From assembly GCF_004363245.1 (NCBI RefSeq), contig NZ_SNYV01000002.1, positions 58,620 through 122,619 on the forward strand: 64,000 bases of DNA, in the 5' to 3' direction. Shown here piece after piece: positions 43,252-52,593 of this stretch. The DNA comes from Sphingobacterium yanglingense. GTDB lineage: Bacteria > Bacteroidota > Bacteroidia > Sphingobacteriales > Sphingobacteriaceae. Numbering within the stretch: position 1 is the stretch's first letter; the number at the start of each line of letters is the position of its first letter. The translations under genes and the position numbers were made by a program. The notes under the pieces are model-generated. The model had not been told where the DNA came from. It saw only the letters and a list, made by a program, of their open reading frames with translations, and searched no databases.

Positions 43252-45381
43252 ATGAAGTCTAGAAAAGAAAATCCTTACAAAGAAGTGCTGACACAGCTTA
43301 TTGTTGATGTCTTTGAGAAATCAGGTAACCCACTTCTAAACTATAAACAAGTTGCGGCAAAGCTCAACATCACGGACAGTGATTCCAAAGTAGCCATCGC
43401 AGACATCCTAAATGATTCGTCAAAAAGCGGCCAGTTCGCACAACCCGAGAGGGGCAAATTCAAGCTTAGACAGCTACAGGTCTACATCATCGGAAAAGTA
43501 GATATGACTGCAGATGGTTCGGCTTATATCGTACCGAATGATGAATTCGAGAATGACATCTTTGTAGCCCCTCGAAAAGTACGACAAGCGCTACACGGAG
43601 ATATCGTAAAAGTACACGTCTACGAACGTAAAAAGGGGCGTAAGAGAGAGGGTGAAGTAGTCGAGATATTACAACGTGCTAAGACCGATTTTACAGGGAC
43701 AATAGATATCTCACAGAGCTATGCATTCTTCTTACCCGATGACCGGAAGATGCAGCACGATATCTTTATCCCTTTGGATAGTCTGAATGGTGCCAAGAAC
43801 GGTCAAAAGGTAGTCGTCACCATCATCGAATGGCCTAAAAACGCAAAAAATCCAATCGGTAAAGTCAAATCTGTACTGGGCACAAAAGGAGAGAATAACA
43901 CCGAGATGAATGCAATTCTTGCAGACTACGGGTTCCCGTTACAGTTTCCCAAAGAAGTGGATGAAGCAGCAAATGCTATCCCCGAAGAGATCAGTCGCGA
44001 AGAGATTGCTAAGCGCAGAGACTTCAGGGATACGCTGACTTTTACGATAGATCCTGCAGACGCGAAGGACTTTGACGATGCTATTTCTTTCAAGACTTTG
44101 GAGAATGGTAACTACGAGATAGGCGTACACATCGCTGATGTTTCGTACTACGTAACTCCAGATAGCATATTGGACAAAGAAGCATTTGAACGGGCTACAT
44201 CGGTATATCTGGTAGATCGTGTAATTCCTATGTTACCGGAGCGTCTCTCCAATAACCTATGTTCACTACGCCCCAATGAGGATAAACTATGTTTCTCCGC
44301 CGTGTTTGAAATGGATGAGAAAGCGAACGTAGTGGACGAATGGTATGGTAGGACAATTATTCACTCGAATCGTAGATTCAGCTACGAAGAGGCGCAAGAA
44401 ATCATTGAAAACAAAAGTGGCGACCATGCGACAGAAATATTAAAACTAAATGAACTCGCCTATATCCTCCGTGATCGTAAATTTAAAAATGGAGCGATAA
44501 GCTTTGAAAGCGAGGAAGTAAAATTCCTACTGGATGAAAAAGGCAAACCCCTTGGCGTATATACGAAAGTAAGAAAAGATGCGCATAAGCTCATCGAAGA
44601 CTTTATGCTCCTGGCGAACCGTAAGGTAGCAGAATACATTGGAAAGCAAGGAAAAGGAAAAAACAAACTGGGATTTGTATACCGTTTTCACGACACTCCT
44701 AACCCAGAAACGTTAACAAGCTTTTCACAGTTTGCAGCACGCTTTGGTCACCGCCTAGCTATAAAATCGGACAAAGAAACGGCCAAATCATTAAATGCGC
44801 TGATGATGAAAATTGAGGGCAGTAAGGAGCAGAACCTACTTACTTCGCTCGCTGTACGCTCAATGGCTAAAGCCATTTACACAACAAAAGGCACATCGCA
44901 CTATGGTTTAGCATTTGACTATTACACCCACTTTACCTCTCCTATCCGTCGTTATCCAGATGTCATGGTACATCGGTTACTTCAATTCTATTTAGACGGA
45001 GGGACAAAAGTCAATGTAGAACATTACGAGAAAATGGCTGAACATTCCTCTCAGATGGAGAAAAAAGCTGCCGAAGCGGAGCGTGCTTCTATCAAGTACA
45101 AGCAGGCGGAGTTCCTACAGGATCAGGTAGGTGTCGAATACACAGGAATCGTGTCAGGTGTAACTGAATGGGGAATGTATGTGGAAATCCAAGAGAACAA
45201 ATGTGAGGGAATGGTACGCTTACGCGACATAACGGATGATTTCTATACCCTCGATGAGAAGAACTTCGCAATTATAGGCCAACGGAAGAAAAAAGTGTAC
45301 CAGTTGGGAGACGAGGTACAAATCAAGGTCAAAAAAGTAGATCTCGAAAAAAGACAGATAGACTTTACTTTATTAAGTTAA
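43252..45381 (+). CDS. rnr: Ribonuclease R
   Basis: 3'-5' exoribonuclease, 709 aa. N-terminal cold-shock domains (VYIIGKVDMTADGSAYIV, DIFVAPRKVRQALHGDIVKV), catalytic RNB domain with FTIDPADAKDFDDAISF (Mg-binding aspartates), HIADVSYYVTPDS, RVIPMLPERLSNNLCSLRPNEDKLCFS, YAHFTSPIRRYPD-like DYYTHFTSPIRRYPDVMVHR, and a C-terminal S1 domain (GIVSGVTEWGMYVEI). Degrades structured RNA and takes part in RNA quality control. Confidence 0.95.
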   Translation: MKSRKENPYKEVLTQLIVDVFEKSGNPLLNYKQVAAKLNITDSDSKVAIADILNDSSKSGQFAQPERGKFKLRQLQVYIIGKVDMTADGSAYIVPNDEFENDIFVAPRKVRQALHGDIVKVHVYERKKGRKREGEVVEILQRAKTDFTGTIDISQSYAFFLPDDRKMQHDIFIPLDSLNGAKNGQKVVVTIIEWPKNAKNPIGKVKSVLGTKGENNTEMNAILADYGFPLQFPKEVDEAANAIPEEISREEIAKRRDFRDTLTFTIDPADAKDFDDAISFKTLENGNYEIGVHIADVSYYVTPDSILDKEAFERATSVYLVDRVIPMLPERLSNNLCSLRPNEDKLCFSAVFEMDEKANVVDEWYGRTIIHSNRRFSYEEAQEIIENKSGDHATEILKLNELAYILRDRKFKNGAISFESEEVKFLLDEKGKPLGVYTKVRKDAHKLIEDFMLLANRKVAEYIGKQGKGKNKLGFVYRFHDTPNPETLTSFSQFAARFGHRLAIKSDKETAKSLNALMMKIEGSKEQNLLTSLAVRSMAKAIYTTKGTSHYGLAFDYYTHFTSPIRRYPDVMVHRLLQFYLDGGTKVNVEHYEKMAEHSSQMEKKAAEAERASIKYKQAEFLQDQVGVEYTGIVSGVTEWGMYVEIQENKCEGMVRLRDITDDFYTLDEKNFAIIGQRKKKVYQLGDEVQIKVKKVDLEKRQIDFTLLS

Positions 45382-45389
45382 CATGATTA

Positions 45390-45419
45390 GGGTATCATCT
45401 TTGGGGAGGGATGATACCC
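45390..45419 (+). terminator. Hairpin after rnr
   Basis: Perfect 10-bp stem gggtatcatc (45390-45399) with gatgataccc (45410-45419). No T run follows, so it may act as a stabiliser or weak terminator. The following stretch to 45690 shows no gene. Confidence 0.6.
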
Positions 45420-45699
45420 ATTAATCTACCTATTTGAAATTATACTTTAGGAGTATACAAAATTATGATTGGTTTCTGCCTTGTAGAGAATCCTTATTCA
45501 CCCTTTATCCTACCAACCCCTACCTTGACCGAAAAAATATATCTATCGCTTATTTCCGATAGACATATACAAATAAAAGAAAGTATAACCACAAATGGTG
45601 ATACATTTCACACCTTATAGCAAAAACATGCTATATCCATTTATTATTTTAACATGCTTTAGCTACCCTACGGATAATCAATAGCATTCCGAAATTATT

Positions 45700-45707
45700 T
45701 ATCTTTG
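45700..45707 (+). promoter_or_regulatory. Promoter box of the two-component operon
   Basis: TATCTTTG (TAnnTTTG), 25 bp before the response-regulator ATG. Confidence 0.5.
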
Positions 45708-45732
45708 TAATAACCGTTTATCAATAACAAAT

Positions 45733-46359
45733 ATGAATCAAAAGTGTGCCCTTGTATTAGACGACCACCAGTTGTTTGGTGAGTCCTTTGCTGTATTATT
45801 GGAAAAGTACACCGAGATAAAAACGGTATACACCTTTCAGGAGATATCCGAATTATTTCGTTTTCTAGGTCAACACAGCAGGGAAAAATTCTTTATTTTT
45901 TTAGACTATTACTTAAAGGACGCAAATGGATTAAGTGTACTAATAGATATCCGAAGGCTCAATAAACTTTGTAAAATCATCTTCCTCACGAGTTCTACCA
46001 GCTGGCCTGTGATCTATAATATCGAGAATCACAATCCGGATGGCATTATTAGCAAGGCTAGCGGCCTTGACATTTTGTTGGAATGTATACTGTCAATACA
46101 AAAAGACCAACAATATATATGTCCAACTTTTCGAGAACTAAAGGCAGTCAACCTAAAAAGCCAACCAGTCAGTTTTACGGCCCGCGAACTTGAAATATTA
46201 AACTATTTTGTTGAAGGATATACAATTGCCGAAACTGCTGAAAAAACCTTTTTAAGTCGACATACCATAGTAGCTCATCGTCGTAACATGATGTCAAAGG
46301 CCAATTGTACTTCTATCAGTCAATTATTAACGTATACCAGTCAATGGAAACTTATTTAA
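45733..46359 (+). CDS. NarL/LuxR-type response regulator
   Basis: 208 aa. Receiver domain with acidic pair D10/D11 (LVLDDHQLFGES), phosphoacceptor D58 in FIFLDYYLKDANG, T/S switch in FLTSST and K108 in GIISKASG. LuxR-type HTH about 145-200: FTARELEILNYFVEGYTIAETAEKTFLSRHTIVAHRRNMMSK. It is 17 bp upstream of a histidine kinase gene and is its probable partner. The stimulus is unknown. Confidence 0.92.
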   Translation: MNQKCALVLDDHQLFGESFAVLLEKYTEIKTVYTFQEISELFRFLGQHSREKFFIFLDYYLKDANGLSVLIDIRRLNKLCKIIFLTSSTSWPVIYNIENHNPDGIISKASGLDILLECILSIQKDQQYICPTFRELKAVNLKSQPVSFTARELEILNYFVEGYTIAETAEKTFLSRHTIVAHRRNMMSKANCTSISQLLTYTSQWKLI

Positions 46360-46376
46360 TATAACCTGTAAATTCC

Positions 46377-48308
46377 ATGTTATTCAAAAGAATAAACCTA
46401 GTTTTTGCAGGCTACTTTATCTCTAGCTTAGGGGCAGGATTCACTTTTGCGCAAGACAGCACCAAGACGCATGTTAAGAAAGAATTTGATAAATTCGACA
46501 AAGCCTATTATCTCAAACAGCTTACAAAAAAAAACTACCTAAAAGCGATAGATTCACTCGCCAACACGTTCCTTACAAAAGGCATTTACCTAGAGACAAA
46601 AGAACTAACGAATCATCTCAGCTTATATGAATCCATCGTGTGGGAGGACGATAAATTCAAATCAGCTCGTTATACCTATTATCTAAAGTTTCTGAACAAC
46701 GCCCGCATATTCGGGAAACAAGGAGCCTCTATCTATTATGCAGAGAAGATGAGTGAGCAAGCAAAAGAAGATGGCGATGAACATCCTCTAATCGAGATGC
46801 TTCAAAAATTTGATATCTATATAGGTCAAGGCTTAAATGACAAAATCATCAATTCTTATGAGAAAGAAGAAAAATATATGCAACAGCTTCCTTCACTACT
46901 GAGAAATAACAAAGTAAAAGTGAGCCAGGGTATGAACTCCATTTACATCCTATACCCAGCTGTGACTGCCTATATCAAAACCAATAATAAATTCAAAGCC
47001 GAGAAGACAGCTCAATTGGCCAATCGAATCGGAGAAGTGATAAAACGTCGAAAAGATAGTTCCAAAGAAATTTTACTAAACACCGACTTATTTCTTACAA
47101 GCATACCTTTTGCAATCGCGCTAGAGACCAAAGACAACAAGCAAATGGGCGTTCTTCTGCAAAAACTAGAAAAGCTCAAAACCAAATATAGTGACATAAA
47201 TACCACCTATGTAGATGTTAACCTTCTAAAATGGCGGCTGCACTACTTTCTACAGACTCACAATGCAGACAGCTTAAGCTTTTACATCAAGGAGATGGAA
47301 AAATATCCAGCCTCCAACAATATGCAAAAAGCGCATATCCTTGCCTATAAAGGAGACGTACAGGCCTTACGAAGCAATTTCAAAGAATCCTATAACTTAT
47401 TGCACGAATCCATCGAACTATATCAAAAAGCAGTATCCGATATTGCGATCGAGATGGACACCCTACTCTATGCTCATACCGAGGCTGAGCACCATCAAAT
47501 AGCCCTACAAAAATCTGAAAAAGTCAAACAGCAACGTACCACCTGGTTAGTCCTTATATCCGGCATTGCATTAGCTATCATTGTGGGAATATATCTTCTT
47601 ATGCAAAAAAAAAGCAAAAGATCGCAACAAATCATTGACTTACTTAATGATTCAGCGAATATACAGATTGCACTCATGGAAGAAGCCCGTGATCAAGCCC
47701 GACGGGATGAGCAGCATAGGCTATCCCAGGAACTACACGACGGTCTTTCGGGAACATTAGCCAGTATCATCAATAGATTAGAAATACAGGTCAGTCCAAC
47801 GGACAGCGAATACTTAGACAATGTACGACAGCTCAAAAAGATGGCCCAACAGGTCTACACGGAAATACGAGAAAGGAGTCACACACTAAATGACCAAGCG
47901 AATAGTATTAGTGAGGAACGATTCCAGCAACATATAATCGATCTCGCGAGAACAGCCTTTCCGAAATCACAATACCATTATGAAGTGACCATTGATCAAG
48001 GCTCCCTTAACCAAACTAATTTTGAACTAAGAAGTCACCTTATCCGTATTGTGCAGGAAGCATTTGCCAATATACTAAAGCATGCCAAAGCCACCTCACT
48101 ATCAGTGTTACTCTATCATGAAGATAGTCTCCTAACCTTAAGTATTCAAGACAATGGCCTAGGCATGAAAAGTACATCAACTAAAGGAATAGGATTACAG
48201 AATATCGAAAACAGGGTCAAGGAAATGAATGGGAAGCTCGACGTTACTTCTTCGGCAGAAGGTATGTTACTTACCTGCACTTTCCCTATAGCGCCTGAAA
48301 ACAACTAA
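46377..48308 (+). CDS. Sensor histidine kinase (HisKA_3/HATPase_c) with periplasmic helical-repeat sensor
   Basis: 643 aa. Signal peptide, then about 360 residues of TPR-like helical repeats, one transmembrane helix TTWLVLISGIALAIIVGIYLLM (about 389-410), and a cytoplasmic NarX-type kinase: H-box EQHRLSQELHDGLSGTLASI with phospho-His454, and ATP-binding motifs VQEAFANILKHAKA (N-box) and IQDNGLGM / GIGLQNIENRVKEMNG (G-boxes). Paired with the response regulator just upstream. This TPR-kinase/LuxR-regulator layout is common in Bacteroidota. Confidence 0.92.
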   Translation: MLFKRINLVFAGYFISSLGAGFTFAQDSTKTHVKKEFDKFDKAYYLKQLTKKNYLKAIDSLANTFLTKGIYLETKELTNHLSLYESIVWEDDKFKSARYTYYLKFLNNARIFGKQGASIYYAEKMSEQAKEDGDEHPLIEMLQKFDIYIGQGLNDKIINSYEKEEKYMQQLPSLLRNNKVKVSQGMNSIYILYPAVTAYIKTNNKFKAEKTAQLANRIGEVIKRRKDSSKEILLNTDLFLTSIPFAIALETKDNKQMGVLLQKLEKLKTKYSDINTTYVDVNLLKWRLHYFLQTHNADSLSFYIKEMEKYPASNNMQKAHILAYKGDVQALRSNFKESYNLLHESIELYQKAVSDIAIEMDTLLYAHTEAEHHQIALQKSEKVKQQRTTWLVLISGIALAIIVGIYLLMQKKSKRSQQIIDLLNDSANIQIALMEEARDQARRDEQHRLSQELHDGLSGTLASIINRLEIQVSPTDSEYLDNVRQLKKMAQQVYTEIRERSHTLNDQANSISEERFQQHIIDLARTAFPKSQYHYEVTIDQGSLNQTNFELRSHLIRIVQEAFANILKHAKATSLSVLLYHEDSLLTLSIQDNGLGMKSTSTKGIGLQNIENRVKEMNGKLDVTSSAEGMLLTCTFPIAPENN

Positions 48309-48315
48309 AATAATT

Positions 48316-48345
48316 AAGGGGATTACTGTTTATCGTGATTCCCTT
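48316..48345 (+). terminator. Weak hairpin after the histidine kinase gene
   Basis: aaggggattac (48316-48326) pairs with gtgattccctt (48335-48345) with two wobble pairs. Little T run. Confidence 0.45.
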
Positions 48346-48396
48346 TACTGAAGTTATACTTTTAGCAGTATACCGAGGCATCCGCCCAAATATCCA

Positions 48397-48600
48397 AACT
48401 TCTACTTCTTCCCGTGTATTGGTCTGATACTCTGTACGCGTACAGTCCGCCCCTTTATACCAAAACTGATAAACGACTTATTGTCTGTTGTAGTTCCTTT
48501 TGAGATAATAGCATCTTTCATACTGAATAATGTGACCGTGGATGCAGGCAACAATTCACCAGTATTACGGTCCACGAGCCCCCCTTCGATAATACTATTT
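48397..48600 (-). pseudogene. Internally deleted remnant of an OmpA/PD40-type gene
   Basis: On the minus strand, 48590 to 48464 reads DRNTGELLPASTVTLF then MKDAI and SKGTT, near-identical to residues about 440-475 of the intact OmpA protein at 50604-52553. Then 48442 to 48397 reads CTRTEYQTNTREEVEV, matching that protein's last residues (CSRAEHQANRRTEVEV). About 150 codons between these parts are missing and the join is out of frame. The upstream part is gone. It is a decayed second copy of the locus. Confidence 0.75.
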
Positions 48601-48630
48601 AATACATCATTAAATAGATGCTATTTAATA
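48595..48630. repeat. 10-bp direct repeat with inverted copy at the pseudogene edge
   Basis: ctatttaata occurs at 48595-48604 and 48621-48630, with the inverted attaaatag at 48609-48617 between. It sits at the border of the pseudogene and covers the end of the next gene, so may be an insertion or deletion scar. Confidence 0.5.
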
Positions 48631-49062
48631 CCGCATTCTCCAGCTCGTGATCCGTCCATTTTCTACAGTGAACAAAAAATTGGCTTTGTTTGAATATCCC
48701 TGGCTTGCGTATTGTCCTTTGACCACAACTTCTTTATCACTAAGCACCGTGTATTCCGGCTTTGCTACTTTACCCCGGCGGTTAATGATGTCACTTTCTA
48801 ACCATTTGGCTGTTTCTTCGGGCGTTTTCATGATCCCTTCTGCACCATAAGCCTGTGTGGCTGTTTTTGCAAATTGAGCACGGATCACTTCGGCATCTTC
48901 TGCATCCATTGCCTCTATCAAAGTTTTAACGGGTTTTAATACTGTTTGATCTTTCATTTTGTTTTCTGTTTTTATGGTTTGTACGCTTTGATTGGTTTTC
49001 GATTGTTGTCCGCAAGCGTTTAGTGACAGCGAACAAACTAAAATAAGCATCTGTATTTTCAT
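48625..49062 (-). CDS. Lipoprotein with SnoaL/DUF4440-like domain
   Basis: 145 aa from the ATG at 49062. The frame is open to 49113, but MKIQMLILVCSLSLNACGQQ is a lipoprotein signal with lipobox LNAC. The mature domain (TLIEAMDAEDAEVIRAQFAKTATQAYG ... GQYASQGYSNKANFLFTVENGRITSWRMRY) has the alpha+beta cone pattern of SnoaL-like/NTF2 proteins. Enzymatic role unknown. Confidence 0.7.
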   Translation of the reverse strand: MKIQMLILVCSLSLNACGQQSKTNQSVQTIKTENKMKDQTVLKPVKTLIEAMDAEDAEVIRAQFAKTATQAYGAEGIMKTPEETAKWLESDIINRRGKVAKPEYTVLSDKEVVVKGQYASQGYSNKANFLFTVENGRITSWRMRY

Positions 49063-49220
49063 GTTAATAGTTATTGATAAATATCGGTTCTCATTTGCAT
49101 CAATGCGTGCCATTACGCATTAGATTAGTGCTAAGGTATTCGCGTATGCACGATCCTCAGTTCACGCCGTTTGTTCTTTATTCTCTTGCCTGCGTGCTTG
49201 TTCGAGGTGTATTACATATC

Positions 49221-49571
49221 TTAATTTGCTTTAAAAGGATGTTGCAAATAGACAATGACCAAATTCAGTAACAAAAATGGAACTTCAATGGCTACACCTT
49301 TTAAGTCCTTGTTCAATAATTGCATGCAAATAATCATCAGTATTCCTGCAGCCATCAGGAAATTTCCCCAAACGAAAGTTCTTGGAAATAAAATTAGAAC
49401 AGAAGCTAATAAAGTGACAGCACCGTTAATCATAACAGCTGTTTTACCCAAGTTCCACTTACCAAACATCTCCAACATCTCGGGTTTCGCGGTTAGCATA
49501 TTCCAACCATGTTTTGTCCCCATAAACACCGCAAAAAGAATTAAAACAGTGTTGAATATTTTTAATATCAT
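49221..49571 (-). CDS. Small DoxX-like membrane protein
   Basis: 116 aa, four hydrophobic segments. FAVFMGTKHGWNMLTAKPEMLEMFGKWNLGKTAVMINGAVTLLASVLILFP resembles the DoxX-like family. It lies in a run of three leftward small genes with the SDR and lipoprotein genes. Function unknown. Confidence 0.65.
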   Translation of the reverse strand: MILKIFNTVLILFAVFMGTKHGWNMLTAKPEMLEMFGKWNLGKTAVMINGAVTLLASVLILFPRTFVWGNFLMAAGILMIICMQLLNKDLKGVAIEVPFLLLNLVIVYLQHPFKAN

Positions 49572-49645
49572 TTTTATAGGAATTTAAAATAAAAGGTAAA
49601 CAACACCGTCATTTACCTTTTAAAAATATGAACTAAATCGTGATA

Positions 49646-50401
49646 CTACCTTGTTGTATAACCACCATTGGCAAAAATGGTCTGTCCGGTAATCCACCAG
49701 CCATCGGTTACTAAAAACTCCACCAAAGGCGCAATGTCTTTAATATCGGTGAGTCCGCCCAAATCAGAAGCTTGTTTATGGTAAGCCACAGCATCGTCAC
49801 TTTCTTGCCCATAGAAGAAAGGGGTATCCATTGGGCCAGGGGCGACGGCTGTAACAGAAATCCCTCTTGAACCAAATTCTTTGGAAGCCGCTCTGGTAAA
49901 ATGTTCTACTGGAGCCTTTGCTCCCGCATACGTAGAATAGTACCCAGTGAATGCTGCCAGTAATGAGGTAACAATAGTATTTATTTTTCCGTTATCGTTC
50001 AGTTTTTTACCTGCCTCTTGGATGAAGAAATAAGCTACTTTTGAGTTGATATCACTCATACTGTCATATTCTGCTTCTGTGGTATCCGCAAAAGGCTTTT
50101 TGAGCACTTTACCTACAGTATTGATCGCGATGTCTATACCTCCAAATTTTTCGATAGCCGCATCAAACAGTTTGGTAATATTTTTTACATCCGTCAAGTC
50201 TGCCTGAAACAGAAAAGCTTCGCCACCGGTATTGGTAATATCTGCCAAGGTTTTTTCCGCATCGGCTTTTGTCGCGTTACTGTTGTAGTGAATAACAACT
50301 TTTGCACCCTTTGCTGCAAAATCACGACTTAACAAACCTCCTAAGTTTTTCGCTCCTCCTGCGATTAAAACTACTTTTCCTTTTAAATCATTTCTTGCCA
50401 T
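49646..50401 (-). CDS. Short-chain dehydrogenase/reductase
   Basis: 251 aa NAD(P)-dependent SDR. Cofactor motif LIAGGAKNLGG (12-22; classical TGxxxGxG is altered to AGGAKNLGG), NTVGK in place of NNAG, catalytic Tyr and Lys in YSTYAGAKAPVEHF (YxxxK), and PGPMDTPFF. The C-terminal ITGQTIFANGGYTTR is family-typical. Substrate unknown. 74 bp upstream of the DoxX-like gene; probably co-transcribed. Confidence 0.88.
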   Translation of the reverse strand: MARNDLKGKVVLIAGGAKNLGGLLSRDFAAKGAKVVIHYNSNATKADAEKTLADITNTGGEAFLFQADLTDVKNITKLFDAAIEKFGGIDIAINTVGKVLKKPFADTTEAEYDSMSDINSKVAYFFIQEAGKKLNDNGKINTIVTSLLAAFTGYYSTYAGAKAPVEHFTRAASKEFGSRGISVTAVAPGPMDTPFFYGQESDDAVAYHKQASDLGGLTDIKDIAPLVEFLVTDGWWITGQTIFANGGYTTR

Positions 50402-50412
50402 AATCTTTACTT

Positions 50413-50598
50413 TTATTGGTTATAAATGTTTTGTTTTGATTTTTTCCTATGCCTTTGTACCCAACTAACCACCGTTGCCTTACTCCTTATACGATATTTG
50501 TCCATCACTTCTTCTACAAGTAGCCGACCCGCCAAAATATCATCGATAGCACTATCGCGCACAATCTTAGAAAATCTACCGTAATATTTACCACTCAT
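50413..50598 (-). pseudogene. Transposase-like helix-turn-helix fragment
   Basis: 61 aa beginning MSGKYYGRFSKIVRDSAIDD and continuing to VVSWVQRHRKKSKQNIYNQ. The IRSKATVVSWVQRHR segment is the HTH of IS3-type OrfA proteins. OrfA is normally longer (about 100-120 aa) and followed by an integrase gene; neither is here. It starts 5 bp after the OmpA stop and is the likely scar of an insertion sequence. Confidence 0.55.
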
Positions 50599-50603
50599 AA
50601 TTT

Positions 50604-52553
50604 CTAATTCGCCAATACTTCCACTTCGGTACGTCTATTGGCCTGATGTTCTGCTCTCGAACATGGTATGCCGTTACTACATCTATTCAGCAAACGTGTC
50701 TCTCCGTAGCCCTTGGCTACCAGACGTTCCCGTGCAATACCTCTGGTCACTAAGTAATCGACTGCAGACTGGGCCCTTCGCTGCGAAAGCTTGTCATTAT
50801 AGCTATCCGATCCACGGCTGTCGGTATGGCTGGACAGCTCGATTTTCAACGTTGGGTTATCGCGCATTGTAGCTACCAGACGATCCAGAATCAAGGCCGC
50901 ATCGGGACGGATATTGTGTTTATCAAAATCGTAATGAATATTTTCCAGAATAAACTTATCCCCTACTTTCAGAACCGGATTCAGGTTCATCGTATACCGG
51001 ATGACCGTATCTTTGCTTGGGTTTATACCTGCAACCAAGACAGAATCCGCATGGTAGCCCTTCTTCTCGCCCAACAATCGGAAATCTGTATTAGGCGTTA
51101 TGTCAAAACTGATAAACGCGTTGTTGTCTGTCGTTCCCTTTGAGACAATAGCGTCTTTCATACCGAATAATGTAACCGTGGATGCAGGTAGCAATTCACC
51201 GGTATTACGATCGCGGGTCACTCCTTCGAGAACTATTTTGATCTTTGGCTTTTGAAATACAAACGAGTAGATATCGTCTGAACCGACACCCCCTTTGCGG
51301 TTGGACGATAGGTAGCCCACCTTCACATCCGCCGCCGTACCGTACTCTACGTATGCAAAATCATCAGCGGCGGAGTTGAGGGGGTACCCCAAATTAACCA
51401 CCTTATCAAAAGTACTTTCGCTGCCTTTAGCTTTGAATATATCCAGACCGCCCATACCCACATGGCCTGTACTCGAAAAATAAAGATCGTTTCCAACAAC
51501 CGTAGGGAACAGCTCATCCCCCAACGTATTGATCTTATCACCAGCATTCTGAGGCTTTCCCCAGCTCCCATCAGACTGAAGTTTACTGTACCAGATATCT
51601 ACGCCTCCGTTGCCCCCTGGCATATCCGAGGCATAATAAAGTACACTTTCGTCTGCACTCAGAAAAGCATGTCCTAGTGAATAGGTTTTTACGTTATTGT
51701 AGGGAAAATCCTCTTCGGTCCAGGTTTCCCCGTTCTTTTTATATATTTTCAGTTCCAGGTTGTGCTTATTCCATTTTTGCCCAGCGGCACGGAAACGCTC
51801 TCCATCCTTTCCGGGAAAAGTACGCGTCACGTAGAGCACATCCCCGGCGGCATTGCTGGCAACAGGCCCGACATGGTAGGCTGCCGCATTGATAGGGGCC
51901 GCTAGCACATTGGGCTGCCGCAGTGTACCATCCGGTTGACGTTCGGCAGTGTACACTTTCAGGAAAGCCTGCCCTGTCATTCCGCTTTTGGCATTTAACA
52001 GACTACTAGGCTCTGCCGCATACATCACCCCGTTGGACATGGCCATAACGCCAAACTCCGCCAGAGCTGTATTTACCGCTTGCTCGTTCTTGAGCTGGTG
52101 CTTTGTAGGATTGCGCATCCACACCTGCGCAGAATCTGCACCACGGATTGCAGCCCGGACAGCCTCACTCTTTTTCTGCTTCGCAGCATAAAGCTCGTAC
52201 TGCCCCTTTGCTTCGGCATATTTCCCCTGCTGCTTCAATACATCGGCATAGTTCAACCGCGATTCCGGAGAAGCTCCTTTTTGCTCCACCACCCGGGCGT
52301 ACCAGTTTTCTGCCAGGTCATATTGCTTGATGTAATAATAACTGTGTGCCAGACGTTCCATCGTCTCTACTCCCGGCTTTTTAACATCTACCAGCTTTTC
52401 ATAAGCTGCTGCAGCTCTGGCATACTGCATTTCTTTATAAAACTGATCGGCGCGGCTACGTCTACTGGGTTGTTCCTGTCCCCAGGCCGTTGTAACAGCA
52501 AGGGAAATGGACAGCGTCCATAAAGTATGTTTCAAATATGTCTGTGTTCTCAT
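50604..52553 (-). CDS. OmpA-family protein with TPR and PD40 repeats (T9SS/PorE-type)
   Basis: 649 aa from the ATG at 52553 (MRTQT; the frame opens at 52568). Signal peptide, then TPR-like helices (about 30-130: YARAAAAYEKLVDVKKPGVETMERLAHSYYYIKQYDLAENWYARVV), PD40 beta-propeller blades (YYASDMPGGNGGVDIWYSK, YFSSTGHVGMGGLDIFKAK, YLSSNRKGGVGSDDIYSF), a CNA-B/carboxypeptidase-regulatory-like segment, and a C-terminal OmpA peptidoglycan-binding domain (IHYDFDKHNIRPDAALILDRL, SSHTDSRGSDSYNDKLSQRRAQSAVDYL). Homologues partner PorP/SprF in anchoring or secreting T9SS cargo. Last gene of the adhesin operon, 40 bp after porP. Confidence 0.92.
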   Translation of the reverse strand: MRTQTYLKHTLWTLSISLAVTTAWGQEQPSRRSRADQFYKEMQYARAAAAYEKLVDVKKPGVETMERLAHSYYYIKQYDLAENWYARVVEQKGASPESRLNYADVLKQQGKYAEAKGQYELYAAKQKKSEAVRAAIRGADSAQVWMRNPTKHQLKNEQAVNTALAEFGVMAMSNGVMYAAEPSSLLNAKSGMTGQAFLKVYTAERQPDGTLRQPNVLAAPINAAAYHVGPVASNAAGDVLYVTRTFPGKDGERFRAAGQKWNKHNLELKIYKKNGETWTEEDFPYNNVKTYSLGHAFLSADESVLYYASDMPGGNGGVDIWYSKLQSDGSWGKPQNAGDKINTLGDELFPTVVGNDLYFSSTGHVGMGGLDIFKAKGSESTFDKVVNLGYPLNSAADDFAYVEYGTAADVKVGYLSSNRKGGVGSDDIYSFVFQKPKIKIVLEGVTRDRNTGELLPASTVTLFGMKDAIVSKGTTDNNAFISFDITPNTDFRLLGEKKGYHADSVLVAGINPSKDTVIRYTMNLNPVLKVGDKFILENIHYDFDKHNIRPDAALILDRLVATMRDNPTLKIELSSHTDSRGSDSYNDKLSQRRAQSAVDYLVTRGIARERLVAKGYGETRLLNRCSNGIPCSRAEHQANRRTEVEVLAN

Positions 52554-52593
52554 ATATACTTCCTCCACGCTCGGAGCGCATAAATTCTATTGG

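Noticed and set aside
45600..45670. Palindromic tagcaaaaacatgcta stretch as an operator
   Set aside because: The inverted repeat is only 5 bp and A/T-rich; it could be chance.
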